From positions 1 to 56,728 of the forward strand of contig CAMBXM010000004.1 in assembly GCA_945871815.1 (NCBI GenBank): a DNA stretch of 56,728 nucleotides, given 5' to 3'. Positions 26,138 through 35,353 of this stretch are shown piece by piece (position 1 is the first letter of the stretch; the number at the start of each line of letters is the position of its first letter). Both the position numbers and the translations under genes were made by a program. The notes beneath the pieces were generated by a model. The model was not told the DNA's origin and made no database searches. It worked only from the letters and a program-made list of their open reading frames with translations. The DNA comes from Singulisphaera sp. GP187. GTDB taxonomy: Bacteria; Planctomycetota; UBA1135; UBA2386.

Positions 26138-26352
26138 CGATGCTCCGTCGATTCACGGTTGGACCGGGGGTGGGCTTGAGGCGCATGAACCGCGCGAAGC
26201 GGTGTTTTCTGCTGCGTTCGCGGGGCGAATCGCCATTCGCCGTTGCCATCGACGACGGTGGGCGGCGGGCGCTCGCGCGATTTCTTGACCGCGGTGTCGA
26301 GCTTTGCAACAGCGCCCAGCGCGAGGCTGCCAAGGGCGCGAAGTAGGTGCCC

Positions 26353-26398
26353 GAAAATGCGACGGACGGCGGCACCCTCGCGGGTGACGCCGTCCGTC
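26353..26398 (-). terminator. Intrinsic terminator of flagellin 4
   Basis: An 11-bp perfect outer stem (GACGGACGGCG / CGCCGTCCGTC, 26361-26371 and 26388-26398) continues into CACCC/GGGTG around a TCGC loop. On the minus strand it is followed by GCATTTTCGG, giving a T4 tract. It lies 22 bp after the flagellin 4 stop. Confidence 0.85.
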
Positions 26399-26419
26399 CT
26401 TCGAGCGACCGGGACTCGA

Positions 26420-27250
26420 TCAGCCTTGCAGGAGTGACAGAGCCGACTGCGGCTGCGCGTTGGCCTGCGACAAGATCGAGATGCTCGCCTGCTGCAGGAT
26501 CGAGTTGCGCGTCAGCTGCGCGGTTTCGTAGGCGACGTCGACATCGCGGATGCGCGACTCGGCGGCCGACAGGTTCTCGACCTGGATCGCCAGGTTGTTG
26601 ATCGTGCTGCCCAGCCGATTCTGGATCGCGCCCAGCGTTCCGCGGAGGCTCGAGACCGAGTTGATCGCTCGGTCGATCGTGTCCATCGCGGTCGTAGTCA
26701 GGCCGCCCGAGCCGATGTCGAGCGAGGAGAGACTCAGTGACGAGCTGCTCGCTTCCGAGAGCGTTACCGACAGGGTGTCGGTGCCGACCGTCGTGCCGAA
26801 GCCGACCTGGAAGCTGATGGTACTGTTGCTGCCGTCCAGCAGCTTGATGCCGTTGAACTCGGTCGACTTGCCGATGCGTTCGACTTCGTCGATCAGGCTC
26901 TGGAACTCTTCGTCCAGCGTCTCCTTGTCCTGATTGCTGACCGAGCCGTTGGCCGACTGGACTGCCAGTTCGCGCAGGCGGGTCAGAATGCTGCTCACCT
27001 CGTTCAGCGCACCTTCAGCGGTCTGCACGAAGGAGATGCCGTCATTGGCGTTGCGCTTGGCCTGCTCCAGCGAGCGGACCTGACTGCGCAGGCGCTCGCT
27101 GATCGCGAGGCCGGCGGCATCGTCAGCGGCAGTAGAGATGCGCAGACCGGTAGACAGTCGGCGGAAGTTCCCACTAAGGCGCTCGGTAACCGCTGCAAGG
27201 TTCCGCTGCGCGTTGATGGAAGTGACGTTCGTGTTGACTCGCAAACCCAT
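26420..27250 (-). CDS. fliC: Flagellin 4
   Basis: This 276-residue minimal flagellin has the N-terminus '[27 protein letters not shown]' and the C-terminal '[44 protein letters not shown]'. The middle differs from flagellins 1 and 3 at positions predicted to be surface exposed ('[23 protein letters not shown]', '[22 protein letters not shown]' region). It is the first flagellin in the tandem, divergently arranged from the NtrC-type regulator 231 bp away. It has a sigma28-like promoter (27299-27325) and a strong terminator, so it can be transcribed as a single-gene unit. Confidence 0.96.
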   Translation of the reverse strand: MGLRVNTNVTSINAQRNLAAVTERLSGNFRRLSTGLRISTAADDAAGLAISERLRSQVRSLEQAKRNANDGISFVQTAEGALNEVSSILTRLRELAVQSANGSVSNQDKETLDEEFQSLIDEVERIGKSTEFNGIKLLDGSNSTISFQVGFGTTVGTDTLSVTLSEASSSSLSLSSLDIGSGGLTTTAMDTIDRAINSVSSLRGTLGAIQNRLGSTINNLAIQVENLSAAESRIRDVDVAYETAQLTRNSILQQASISILSQANAQPQSALSLLQG

Positions 27251-27298
27251 ATCCCAGTCGCTCCTTCGATCGTGTGGCTCTTTGCCAGACGCTTCGAT

Positions 27299-27325
27299 GG
27301 TCCGGACGGTGGCGTCGCGGCTTTA
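27299..27325 (-). promoter_or_regulatory. Sigma28 (FliA)-like promoter of flagellin 4
   Basis: On the minus strand TAAAGCCG, 11 nt and TCCGGACC lie 49 bp upstream of the start codon. The -35 core TAAAGCC is shared with flagellin 2 at the same spacing. The -10 box is a poor match to GCCGATAA. Confidence 0.45.
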
Positions 27326-27481
27326 GCGCCGGCCCAGTTCTTTCCGCCAAGCGCTGCTGAATTCAGCAACTGACCAAAAGGTCGACGGCACCTGTTGCCG
27401 ATATCGCCGTTGGCAAGGCGATCCGCCGAGCGTCCCCCGACGCAAGTGCGGCACCCGTAAACGGCAATCGAAGTTCGGCTC

Positions 27482-28908
<1,427 letters not shown>

Positions 28909-28912
<4 letters not shown>

Positions 28913-29547
28913 GGGCCGCTGGCGGCCTCGCACACACGGTGGGCGTGCTCGGCCACGAGTTGCGCAACCCCCTCGCCGCCGCCGTCACGGGCACAGCGCT
29001 CCTGCGCGAGCTGATCGATGCAGACGATCCGCGTCGTCAGGTCGTCGATGGCGTCGCCAGTGAGTTGCAACGCATCGCAGCACTCATCGATCACTACCTC
29101 GACTTCGCTCGTTGCGGCCAGACGCGTCGCGAGATGGTCAAGCTTGCGGGCATCCTCTCGGCCGCAGCTTCGCGTCGCCAAGGCGTCACCGTTGCCGGTG
29201 CGCTCGATGCGTGCGTCACCGGCGATTCGGTGTTGCTCGAACGTGCGTTCGACAACCTGATCGAGAACGCATTTGCTGCAGGCGCGTCGCGCGTTGCTGT
29301 CGAGGTTCACAACCATGGTGACGCGCTCGAGATCGCCGTCGAAGACGACGGTCCAGGGGTGCCGCCTGAGCTTCGTGCCCGCATCTTCGAGTCCGGGTTC
29401 TCCCGTCATGGCAGCACTGGCCTCGGCCTCGGCTTCGTCGCCGAAGTCATGGTCGCGCACCGCGGCAGCATTGTCTGCGAACACGGCCGCCGCGGCGCCC
29501 GCTTCGTGCTGCGGCTACCGACGCGCGTGCTGGAGGCGACGGTCTGA
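28909..29547 (+). CDS. Short soluble histidine kinase without sensor domain
   Basis: This 212-residue kinase contains only catalytic parts. The phosphoacceptor H-box is 'LGHELRNPLAAAVTG' (His at about residue 16). The ATPase domain has N-box 'NLIENAFAAGAS', G1 'EDDGPGVP' and G2 'STGLGLGF'. There is no membrane segment, PAS or other input domain in front of the H-box. The start is the GTG of a GTGA overlap with the upstream regulator, so the two are translationally coupled and form a probable pair. The input signal must come through a partner protein, perhaps one of the TPR products encoded downstream. Confidence 0.88.
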
Positions 29548-29549
29548 TC

Positions 29550-30416
29550 ATGCGCTGCCTACTAGTCGACGACGAGCCGGGAATCCGCGAGGGCCTGGCC
29601 GCCTTGCTGCGCTTGCGCGGCCATGAAGTACACACTGCGGCCGACGTCGCGAGTGCCAAGACGCTGGCCAAGTACCACGAGTTCGACATCGTGTTGACTG
29701 ATTGGCGTCTTCCCGACGGCACGGCATTGCCGCTGTTCGATCTCGGGACCGCGCCGATCGTCGTGATCAGCGGGCACCCCGAGGAGGTCGTGGCTTCGCC
29801 GCGCGTGCTCGCGGTGATGCAGAAGCCGTTGATGCCCGATCGCCTGTTCGACCTGATCGCTCGCTGTGCCCCGGCGCGTCGCGATGCGTCGACCGAGGCG
29901 GCCAGAACCACCGCCGATCTGCCGTGCGATGTGCGCGCGGTGGCCGAACGCGCCATCGTCCTGCTCGCGGGCACGCCCGTCGAACTGCTCGACGATGGCA
30001 CCTTCATCACCTTGCGAGCCAATGCCGTCACGGCACAGAAGTGCTACGAGCTCGAAGACCTCGGCGGCGATCTCCGGACGACGCGTTCGGGCGATGGCAT
30101 GGCCCGGTGCGAACTGCGTTGGTGTCGCGATGGGCGCTCCGACCCGAGTCTGCCAACCGTCAAGGCCGATGATCTGTGGCCAGCCAGTTGCGAGTTCGCT
30201 GTCGATTTCCACGGCACGGCACTGTCGAAGAGCGCGATGCAGGCATGCTGCGAGCGTGCGGCCGTGCTGCGGAACAACGGCGTCATGGTGCACTTTCTCA
30301 ATGTTCCCGACGAGCTGCGCCAACAACAGGCAGCTTCCGGCAGCACCGTGCTGATCCCGGCGTCGCCACCGATCGGCCCGCGCGTCGTGGGCGAGTTCGC
30401 CGGGCTCTGGCACTGA
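29550..30416 (+). CDS. Receiver-domain protein with unknown C-terminal domain
   Basis: This 288-residue protein starts with a complete receiver domain (about 1-115): acidic pair D7-D8, phosphoacceptor D51 and K92. The remaining 170 residues match no domain I recognise. They contain 'VAERAIVLLAGTPVELLDDGTFITLRAN', several cysteines, and a segment 'CEFAVDFHGTALSKSAMQACCERAAVLRNNGVMVHFLN' whose alternation of strand and helix loosely recalls STAS domains. It is not a DNA-binding or AAA+ output. It starts 2 bp after the kinase stop, so it is probably a second phosphorylation target of that kinase. Confidence 0.8.
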   Translation: MRCLLVDDEPGIREGLAALLRLRGHEVHTAADVASAKTLAKYHEFDIVLTDWRLPDGTALPLFDLGTAPIVVISGHPEEVVASPRVLAVMQKPLMPDRLFDLIARCAPARRDASTEAARTTADLPCDVRAVAERAIVLLAGTPVELLDDGTFITLRANAVTAQKCYELEDLGGDLRTTRSGDGMARCELRWCRDGRSDPSLPTVKADDLWPASCEFAVDFHGTALSKSAMQACCERAAVLRNNGVMVHFLNVPDELRQQQAASGSTVLIPASPPIGPRVVGEFAGLWH

Positions 30417-30423
30417 GGTGGCG
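30408..30423 (+). promoter_or_regulatory. Candidate sigma54 promoter of the second regulator operon
   Basis: TGGCAC, 5 nt, TGGCG gives the GG-N10-GC spacing required by sigma54, with a perfect -24 box and one mismatch at -12. It overlaps the end of the receiver-protein gene and lies about 150 bp before the next start codon. Chance occurrence in a high-GC genome is possible. Confidence 0.35.
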
Positions 30424-30571
30424 GCAGGTTGCCACGGCAGCCTGCGGCGACGAGAAGCCGGAGTTGCAGCGCCATTGCCAAGGAGGCTTCGGCTGAGAGG
30501 CATGGACTGCCGATGAAGGACTCGACAGAGGCGCGATCTACGTGCCTTGCAACAGGACATCTGGAGCGACC

Positions 30572-31510
30572 GTGAGCGAACCGCACGACAAGCACGATGT
30601 GAAAGACCCGACGGGAGTCGCCGCCGGGACCGCGAATCCACCGAGCACCAAGGGTGACGCGGATGCTCTGTCCCAGTTGATGGCGTCCGGAGCTCCGACA
30701 GCGAAGCCGAAACCCGATCTCGAGAAGGACGCGCTGAAGGCTGCGGAACACGCTCTTGCCGAAGGCGCGCGCGCACTCGAGGCGGCCAATGGCGACTTGC
30801 GCGCCAACGACACGTTGGCGACGGCCAGAAAGCCCGGCTCGCGCACTCGCGAGAAGGTTCTGCGCGTGCTGATCTGCGGCAACATCGTCGCCATGGTCGT
30901 GCTCGTCATGCTGCCGAGCGCGCACCAGACCTCGCAGTCCTTTGCTGTCGATCCCGCGCACGCGACACCAGCTCCGGCTCACGACCCGGTCGTCACCAAG
31001 CCCAACTCGGCAGATCCCGTGCTGCGTGCCTTCGCGCTGGCCGAGACTCGCGACTACCGCTCTGCCATGACGCTGCTCGAGCAGCACCTCGCGGAATCAC
31101 CCCGCTTGGACGCCGGCCGCAAGGCCAACGTGCTGCTCGCCCTCGAGCACTATGCAACGCAGATCGGCGACTTCACCAAGGCGCAGGAGTTTCAGCGGCG
31201 CACCGAGGCTCTCCGGTCGGCGCACTCGATGCCCGACGACCTTGTCCAGATGGCGTTGGAGGCTGAGCGCAATGGCGATGTCGAGTCGATGCGCCGCAAC
31301 TACGCGCGGCTTTTGCTGCAGCAGAAGCAGATCCCGAGTTCGCTCTACCGCCACGTTGCCGAGGCCTACTTGAAGCTCGGCGACAGCTACCGGACCGAAG
31401 CAGAACGAGGTGATACCGCTGCGCGCGAGAAGGAGCTGCAGCAGGTCCGCGCGAATCTGCGCAAGCAAGCAGCGGAGCCGACCGAGGGTGCCGGGGGGAC
31501 GGGCAAGTGA
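30572..31510 (+). CDS. Membrane-anchored TPR-like protein
   Basis: This 312-residue protein has a polar N-terminal cytoplasmic region (about 1-90), one membrane segment ('VLRVLICGNIVAMVVLVMLP') and an extracytoplasmic region of helical repeats such as 'DYRSAMTLLEQHLAESPRLDAGRKANVLLALEHYATQIGDFTKAQEFQRRTEALRSA', which is TPR-like. The GTG at 30572 is chosen because GGAG lies 5 bp before it; an in-frame GTG at 30542 is possible. Its stop overlaps the next GTG. Together with the next two genes it could form an envelope complex. Function is not known. Confidence 0.75.
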   Translation: MSEPHDKHDVKDPTGVAAGTANPPSTKGDADALSQLMASGAPTAKPKPDLEKDALKAAEHALAEGARALEAANGDLRANDTLATARKPGSRTREKVLRVLICGNIVAMVVLVMLPSAHQTSQSFAVDPAHATPAPAHDPVVTKPNSADPVLRAFALAETRDYRSAMTLLEQHLAESPRLDAGRKANVLLALEHYATQIGDFTKAQEFQRRTEALRSAHSMPDDLVQMALEAERNGDVESMRRNYARLLLQQKQIPSSLYRHVAEAYLKLGDSYRTEAERGDTAAREKELQQVRANLRKQAAEPTEGAGGTGK

Positions 31511-33150
31511 GTTCTGTCCTTGGACTGTTGCTCACCGCCGCGATGGCGCCACAGACGGCGGAGCCGGTGTTCGCGGTCACGCCGGGCGCGGCCGCGAGCG
31601 GCATGGCGACAACCGTTGCCGGCGACCGCCGCACGGTCAATTGCCTGCAAGCGCTGCAGGAGCTGACGACGGCAATGGGCTGGAACATCCGCATCGACAG
31701 CAAGCCGCTGGAGAGCGACCTGCAGTTCTGCGCGGTCGACTTGTCGCTCAAGGGTCAAGACCCACGCATGGTTGGTCAACTGATCGCCGTCGCTGCTGGC
31801 GCCGATGTGGTGTTTGATGCGGGCGACGCCCAGAGCGGCCAGCGTCCCACGCTGCATGTGACGCGAAAACCAGAAGCCTCGACCGAGTCGGGTCGCCAAC
31901 GCCTGCGCGGGCTCGCCAGCGATTGGTACCGATCGTTTCTTCAGGACGAGCTGCGCTACGAGCCGGTCGTCGCTGACGAGGCAATGCGCGTGCGTATGGA
32001 TCTGGGTTGGCTGCTGGTCGAAAGCGGGGATCTCGAAGGGGCGCTGCCGCTCTTCGGCGAGGTCTACGAGAGCCGACCGAGCGACCATGTTCCTGCAGCT
32101 GTCCTGCGGCTGGCGCAGACCAACAACGAACTCGGCACCCAGTCGCGCGATGCGCAGAAGGCACGAGCGCGGTTCGAACAGTCCGAGTCCTGGTGCCGCA
32201 AGCTGCTCGAGCTCTATCCCAGTGCGCCGGAAGCTGCCGGCGCCACCGTCGCGCTGGGTCGGGCGCTGCTCGGCCAGGCTGCTGTCGCCGTCGACGCGCA
32301 GAAGACCCGCGATCTGTGCGACCGATGCCGCACCGAACTGGCAGCTCGCGTGATGCGACTGCGCGACACCGTCGAGATGCTCGACGTGTGGCTGATCGTC
32401 GGCGAGGCGCAGTTCCGGCTCGAGTGGCCATCGCGGGTTCACGAGACCATGCTGACGCTGCGCGAGTCGCCCAATTTTGGCGACCTCGATGATCGTCAGT
32501 TTCGCGATTACCACTTCCTGCTCGGCTACGGCGCGCTTGGTGGCGGCGATGCGGACCTCGCGATGAAGTCGCTGGAGTGGTTCTTGATCCACGCCGACGA
32601 CGATCGGAGGCGCGGGTTGGCTCACGTGCTGCTCGCAGAGGCGTACATGCAACTCGGCCGATTCGTCGAGGCGCGCGCTGCGGCGCTCACGGTGCGGCGG
32701 CAATTCATGCCCGAACTGGAGCCGCGCTATCGAACCAAAGCACTTCAGCTCTATGCGCGCACCGGTCTGGCGCTCGGCGACAAAGAGAACGCTTTCCAGG
32801 AACTCGAGGTGCTGGTGCACCGCGAAGACGACCCGGAGCTCGTGCTGTTTCTCGCGGATGAGCTCATCGCCGATCGCCAGTGGCAGCGCGCGATCTCGGT
32901 GACACGCATCCTGCAGTCGCGTCCGGGTGAACAGGGTGACCAGGCGCGCTACAAGGCCGTGCAGGCCCTCTACGAGCAGGCGAAGGCCAGCATGACCTTG
33001 GCCGAGTTCCCTGCTCTGGCGCGCGAGATCGCGCCAAAGATCGAGGACCGCCAGTTGCGATCTGGCTGCGCTGAGATGATCGGCGATGCCTACACCGCGC
33101 TCGGGCAGCTCGAAGCTGCGGCCGACGCCTATCGGGGGATCCTGCGGTGA
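31507..33150 (+). CDS. Exported TPR-repeat protein
   Basis: This 547-residue protein has a short, hydrophobic N-terminus ('MSSVLGLLLTAAMAPQTAEPVFA') that may act as a signal peptide. An early part ('LQALQELTTAMGWNIRIDSKPLESDLQFCAVDLSLKGQDPRMVGQLIAVAAGADVVF') looks like the secretin/STN fold found at the start of secretins and TonB receptors. The rest is about ten TPR-like repeats, for example 'VRMDLGWLLVESGDLEGALPLFGEVYESRPSD' and 'AEAYMQLGRFVEARAAALTVRRQF'. It starts at a GTG overlapping the upstream stop (GTGA) and ends in the same kind of overlap with the next gene. Confidence 0.75.
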   Translation: MSSVLGLLLTAAMAPQTAEPVFAVTPGAAASGMATTVAGDRRTVNCLQALQELTTAMGWNIRIDSKPLESDLQFCAVDLSLKGQDPRMVGQLIAVAAGADVVFDAGDAQSGQRPTLHVTRKPEASTESGRQRLRGLASDWYRSFLQDELRYEPVVADEAMRVRMDLGWLLVESGDLEGALPLFGEVYESRPSDHVPAAVLRLAQTNNELGTQSRDAQKARARFEQSESWCRKLLELYPSAPEAAGATVALGRALLGQAAVAVDAQKTRDLCDRCRTELAARVMRLRDTVEMLDVWLIVGEAQFRLEWPSRVHETMLTLRESPNFGDLDDRQFRDYHFLLGYGALGGGDADLAMKSLEWFLIHADDDRRRGLAHVLLAEAYMQLGRFVEARAAALTVRRQFMPELEPRYRTKALQLYARTGLALGDKENAFQELEVLVHREDDPELVLFLADELIADRQWQRAISVTRILQSRPGEQGDQARYKAVQALYEQAKASMTLAEFPALAREIAPKIEDRQLRSGCAEMIGDAYTALGQLEAAADAYRGILR

Positions 33151-34202
33151 ATCGCGTCGTCGCGTTCACGCTGGGGCTGATCGTCGTCGCTGGCCTGCGC
33201 GCGCAGGACCCCGACAAGGCGCGCCTCGAGCTGGAGCGGACCAACCGCGAACTGCAGCAAGTGCGTTCGGACGCGGACCAACTGCTCGACGCGCGCATTC
33301 GGCACGACCTCGGACTGCCGCAACAGGACTCGGTTCCAGTGCTGCGCACCGAGAGTGGTCCGGCATCGACGGCTCCGGCCATCGAACGGGCGCAGTTGCA
33401 ACTGGCGCAAGAAGAGGCCGTCACCGGCAATCTGCTGTCGCGCTACGAGCGACTCCGCGTCGAGGTCGAACTGCTCCAGCGCGAGACTGCCGAACGCGCG
33501 GCCAAGCAGTCGACCGCGCCGGAGTGGATGGTCGTCCCAGTTGCCGGCGGCGATCGACCGGCGCCGCATGGTGAGCCGCGGTCACAGCCCGCGCTGCACG
33601 CACCATCGTCGATGCAGCAGCCAGCCCGGCCCGATGGCGAGTCGATCGCGCGGGTGGAGCCGCGCGTGCGGGTCGTGTCCAACCTCGACCCGATCCGGGC
33701 GCAGATCGACGGGAGCCAGGACCACGGTTTGGTGGCACAGGCGTTGCTCAAGGCCAGTCAGGCTCTGATCGATCGTTGCGACGTGATGCGTGCGCAAAGT
33801 CAGGGTGAGGCAGCCGACGAAGCACTGGACGAAGCCAGACAACGGCTCGAACGCGCACTCGAAGAGCTGAAGCACACCGAAGTCGGCGACAAGCCATCGT
33901 TCTCGTACCTGTTCCACCAGGGCCGTTGCCGCGAACTGTTGTTCAGGATCTCCGAACGTCGCGATGGCCTCACGGCCAAGGATCAGCCCAAGGAGTTCCA
34001 GCGCCGCGAACAGGAGGTCCGTGACGCCTACGTTGCCATCACCGCGCGCGACGTCGTGCGCCGTGGCGACGCCGATGCGCTGGGCCCGTGGGGCCGCGCC
34101 GCGCAGGCCGCGATGGACCATTTCCGTTGGATCAATCTGCACTCAGGCTACGCGCCCAAAGTGGACCCGAGGACGATCACATGGCCGGGTTACCAGCAGT
34201 AG
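33147..34202 (+). CDS. Exported coiled-coil protein
   Basis: This 351-residue protein has a signal peptide ('MNRVVAFTLGLIVVAGLRAQ') and an extended coiled coil over about 25-125 ('ARLELERTNRELQQVRSDADQLLDARI', 'LAQEEAVTGNLLSRYERLRVEVELLQRETAERAAK'). After a Pro/Ser-rich linker (about 125-175) a second helical domain follows ('ALLKASQALIDRCDVMRAQSQGEAADEALDEARQRLERALEELKHTE'). I recognise no family. It sits between two TPR genes and a histidine kinase in one operon and shares a GTGA junction upstream, so it may belong to an envelope sensor complex. Confidence 0.7.
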   Translation: MNRVVAFTLGLIVVAGLRAQDPDKARLELERTNRELQQVRSDADQLLDARIRHDLGLPQQDSVPVLRTESGPASTAPAIERAQLQLAQEEAVTGNLLSRYERLRVEVELLQRETAERAAKQSTAPEWMVVPVAGGDRPAPHGEPRSQPALHAPSSMQQPARPDGESIARVEPRVRVVSNLDPIRAQIDGSQDHGLVAQALLKASQALIDRCDVMRAQSQGEAADEALDEARQRLERALEELKHTEVGDKPSFSYLFHQGRCRELLFRISERRDGLTAKDQPKEFQRREQEVRDAYVAITARDVVRRGDADALGPWGRAAQAAMDHFRWINLHSGYAPKVDPRTITWPGYQQ

Positions 34203-35353
34203 ACAACACGGACTCCGATCTGCGGGCTGGGTTCGACGCGTTCATCGAGGCGTCGCACCGGCTGGAGCAGCGCTATGCCGAGTTGAAGGCGCGCGCCGCC
34301 GCGGTCGACGAACAACTGCAGGCGACGAACCAGAGGCTTGCGCAAACCGTCGCCGAGCGCGACGCGATCTTCGCGGCTCTGCCGCTCGGCGTCATCGCCC
34401 GTCGACATGATGGCACGGTCACGTTCCAGAACGACGAAGCGGAGCGCCTGTGCATCACCGCGCGCGCGGCCGGTGTCGAACTCCCGGCCGCACATGCGGG
34501 TGACATCGCGATCGGTGATGGGGGTGTCCGAGTTCGATGCGCTGACCTGCCCGACGGCGAGCTGGTCCTGCTGGAGGATCGCTCTCGCATCCGCGAACTC
34601 GAACGCGAAGTGCATCGTCTCGACCGCCTTGCCGGCTTGTCCGAGTTGGCTCTGGGCGTGGCCCACGAGATCAAGAACCCACTGAACGGGGCCATGGGCT
34701 TTGCCGAACTGCTGGAGCGCAACCCGGAAGGGGAGCCGGCGCGCCGCTACGCCGCTCGCATTCGCCAGGGACTGCATCAGGTCGATGAGATCGTCAAGTC
34801 GCTGCTCGCGTTCGCGCGGCCAGAGGCCCACCGTGCGCAAGTCGCCACTGTCGCGACGATCGTCGCCGAGGCCGCCGCCAGCGCGGGCTTGCCCGAGAAT
34901 CGCCTCGTGTTCACTGGCGACGGTGCGCTCCGTGCGGACGCCGCCGCGGTCACCCGAGTGCTCGCCGTGTTGTTCCGCAACGCGCTCGAGTCCGGGAGTG
35001 AACTCGGCCACGTGCGCGTCGCGGCGGAGATCGCCAACGGCCGACTCGAACTCGTCGTCGCTGACGACGGTCCAGGCGTTCCTTGCGAGCTCGCGACGCG
35101 AGTCTTCGAGCCATTCGTGTCGACCAAGGAGCGCGGCACGGGTCTCGGCTTGCCGCTTGCCGTGCGTGTTTTGTCCTTCCTCGGCGGCGAACTGTCGCTG
35201 CAGAACCCGGGTGAGAAAGGCGCGCGCTTCTGTGTCCGCCTGCCGCTGCACGCGGCCAACCTGCCTGTGACCCCGTCGTCGCCTTCGACCGAGACCATCT
35301 ACGTGATTCCGACTCCGCCGGCTGCGTCCCCTGCCGCAAAGACACCTGCATGA
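34181..35353 (+). CDS. Histidine kinase with PAS domain, FleS/FlrB-like
   Basis: This 390-residue soluble kinase has a short coiled coil (about 15-55), a PAS-like sensor (about 57-125, 'AIFAALPLGVIARRHDGTVTFQNDEAERLC'), a HisKA domain with the phosphoacceptor in 'LGVAHEIKNPLNGAMGFAELLERN', and an ATPase domain with 'RNALESGSE', 'DDGPGVP' and 'GTGLGLPLA'. A threonine/proline tail ends the protein. The domain order and the adjacent NtrC-type partner resemble FleS-FleR/FlrB-FlrC and FlgS-FlgR flagellar systems. It has no membrane segment, so the signal is probably cytoplasmic, such as assembly state of the flagellar base. The ATG lies 21 bp inside the previous gene's 3' end. Confidence 0.88.
   Translation: MAGLPAVDNTDSDLRAGFDAFIEASHRLEQRYAELKARAAAVDEQLQATNQRLAQTVAERDAIFAALPLGVIARRHDGTVTFQNDEAERLCITARAAGVELPAAHAGDIAIGDGGVRVRCADLPDGELVLLEDRSRIRELEREVHRLDRLAGLSELALGVAHEIKNPLNGAMGFAELLERNPEGEPARRYAARIRQGLHQVDEIVKSLLAFARPEAHRAQVATVATIVAEAAASAGLPENRLVFTGDGALRADAAAVTRVLAVLFRNALESGSELGHVRVAAEIANGRLELVVADDGPGVPCELATRVFEPFVSTKERGTGLGLPLAVRVLSFLGGELSLQNPGEKGARFCVRLPLHAANLPVTPSSPSTETIYVIPTPPAASPAAKTPA

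Larger units (their letters stand above)
26089..26419. other. Intergenic region between flagellins 3 and 4
   Basis: This 331-bp gap holds the candidate flagellin 3 promoter and, at the far end, the flagellin 4 terminator (26353-26398). The reading frames in between are short and lack ribosome sites. Nothing else was recognised. Confidence 0.5.

Noticed and set aside
27440-27465. GG-N10-GC match on the minus strand upstream of flagellin 4 as a sigma54 promoter
   Set aside because: The -12 side is good but the -24 side is poor, and it is about 200 bp from the start codon. The sigma28-like element nearer the gene is better.
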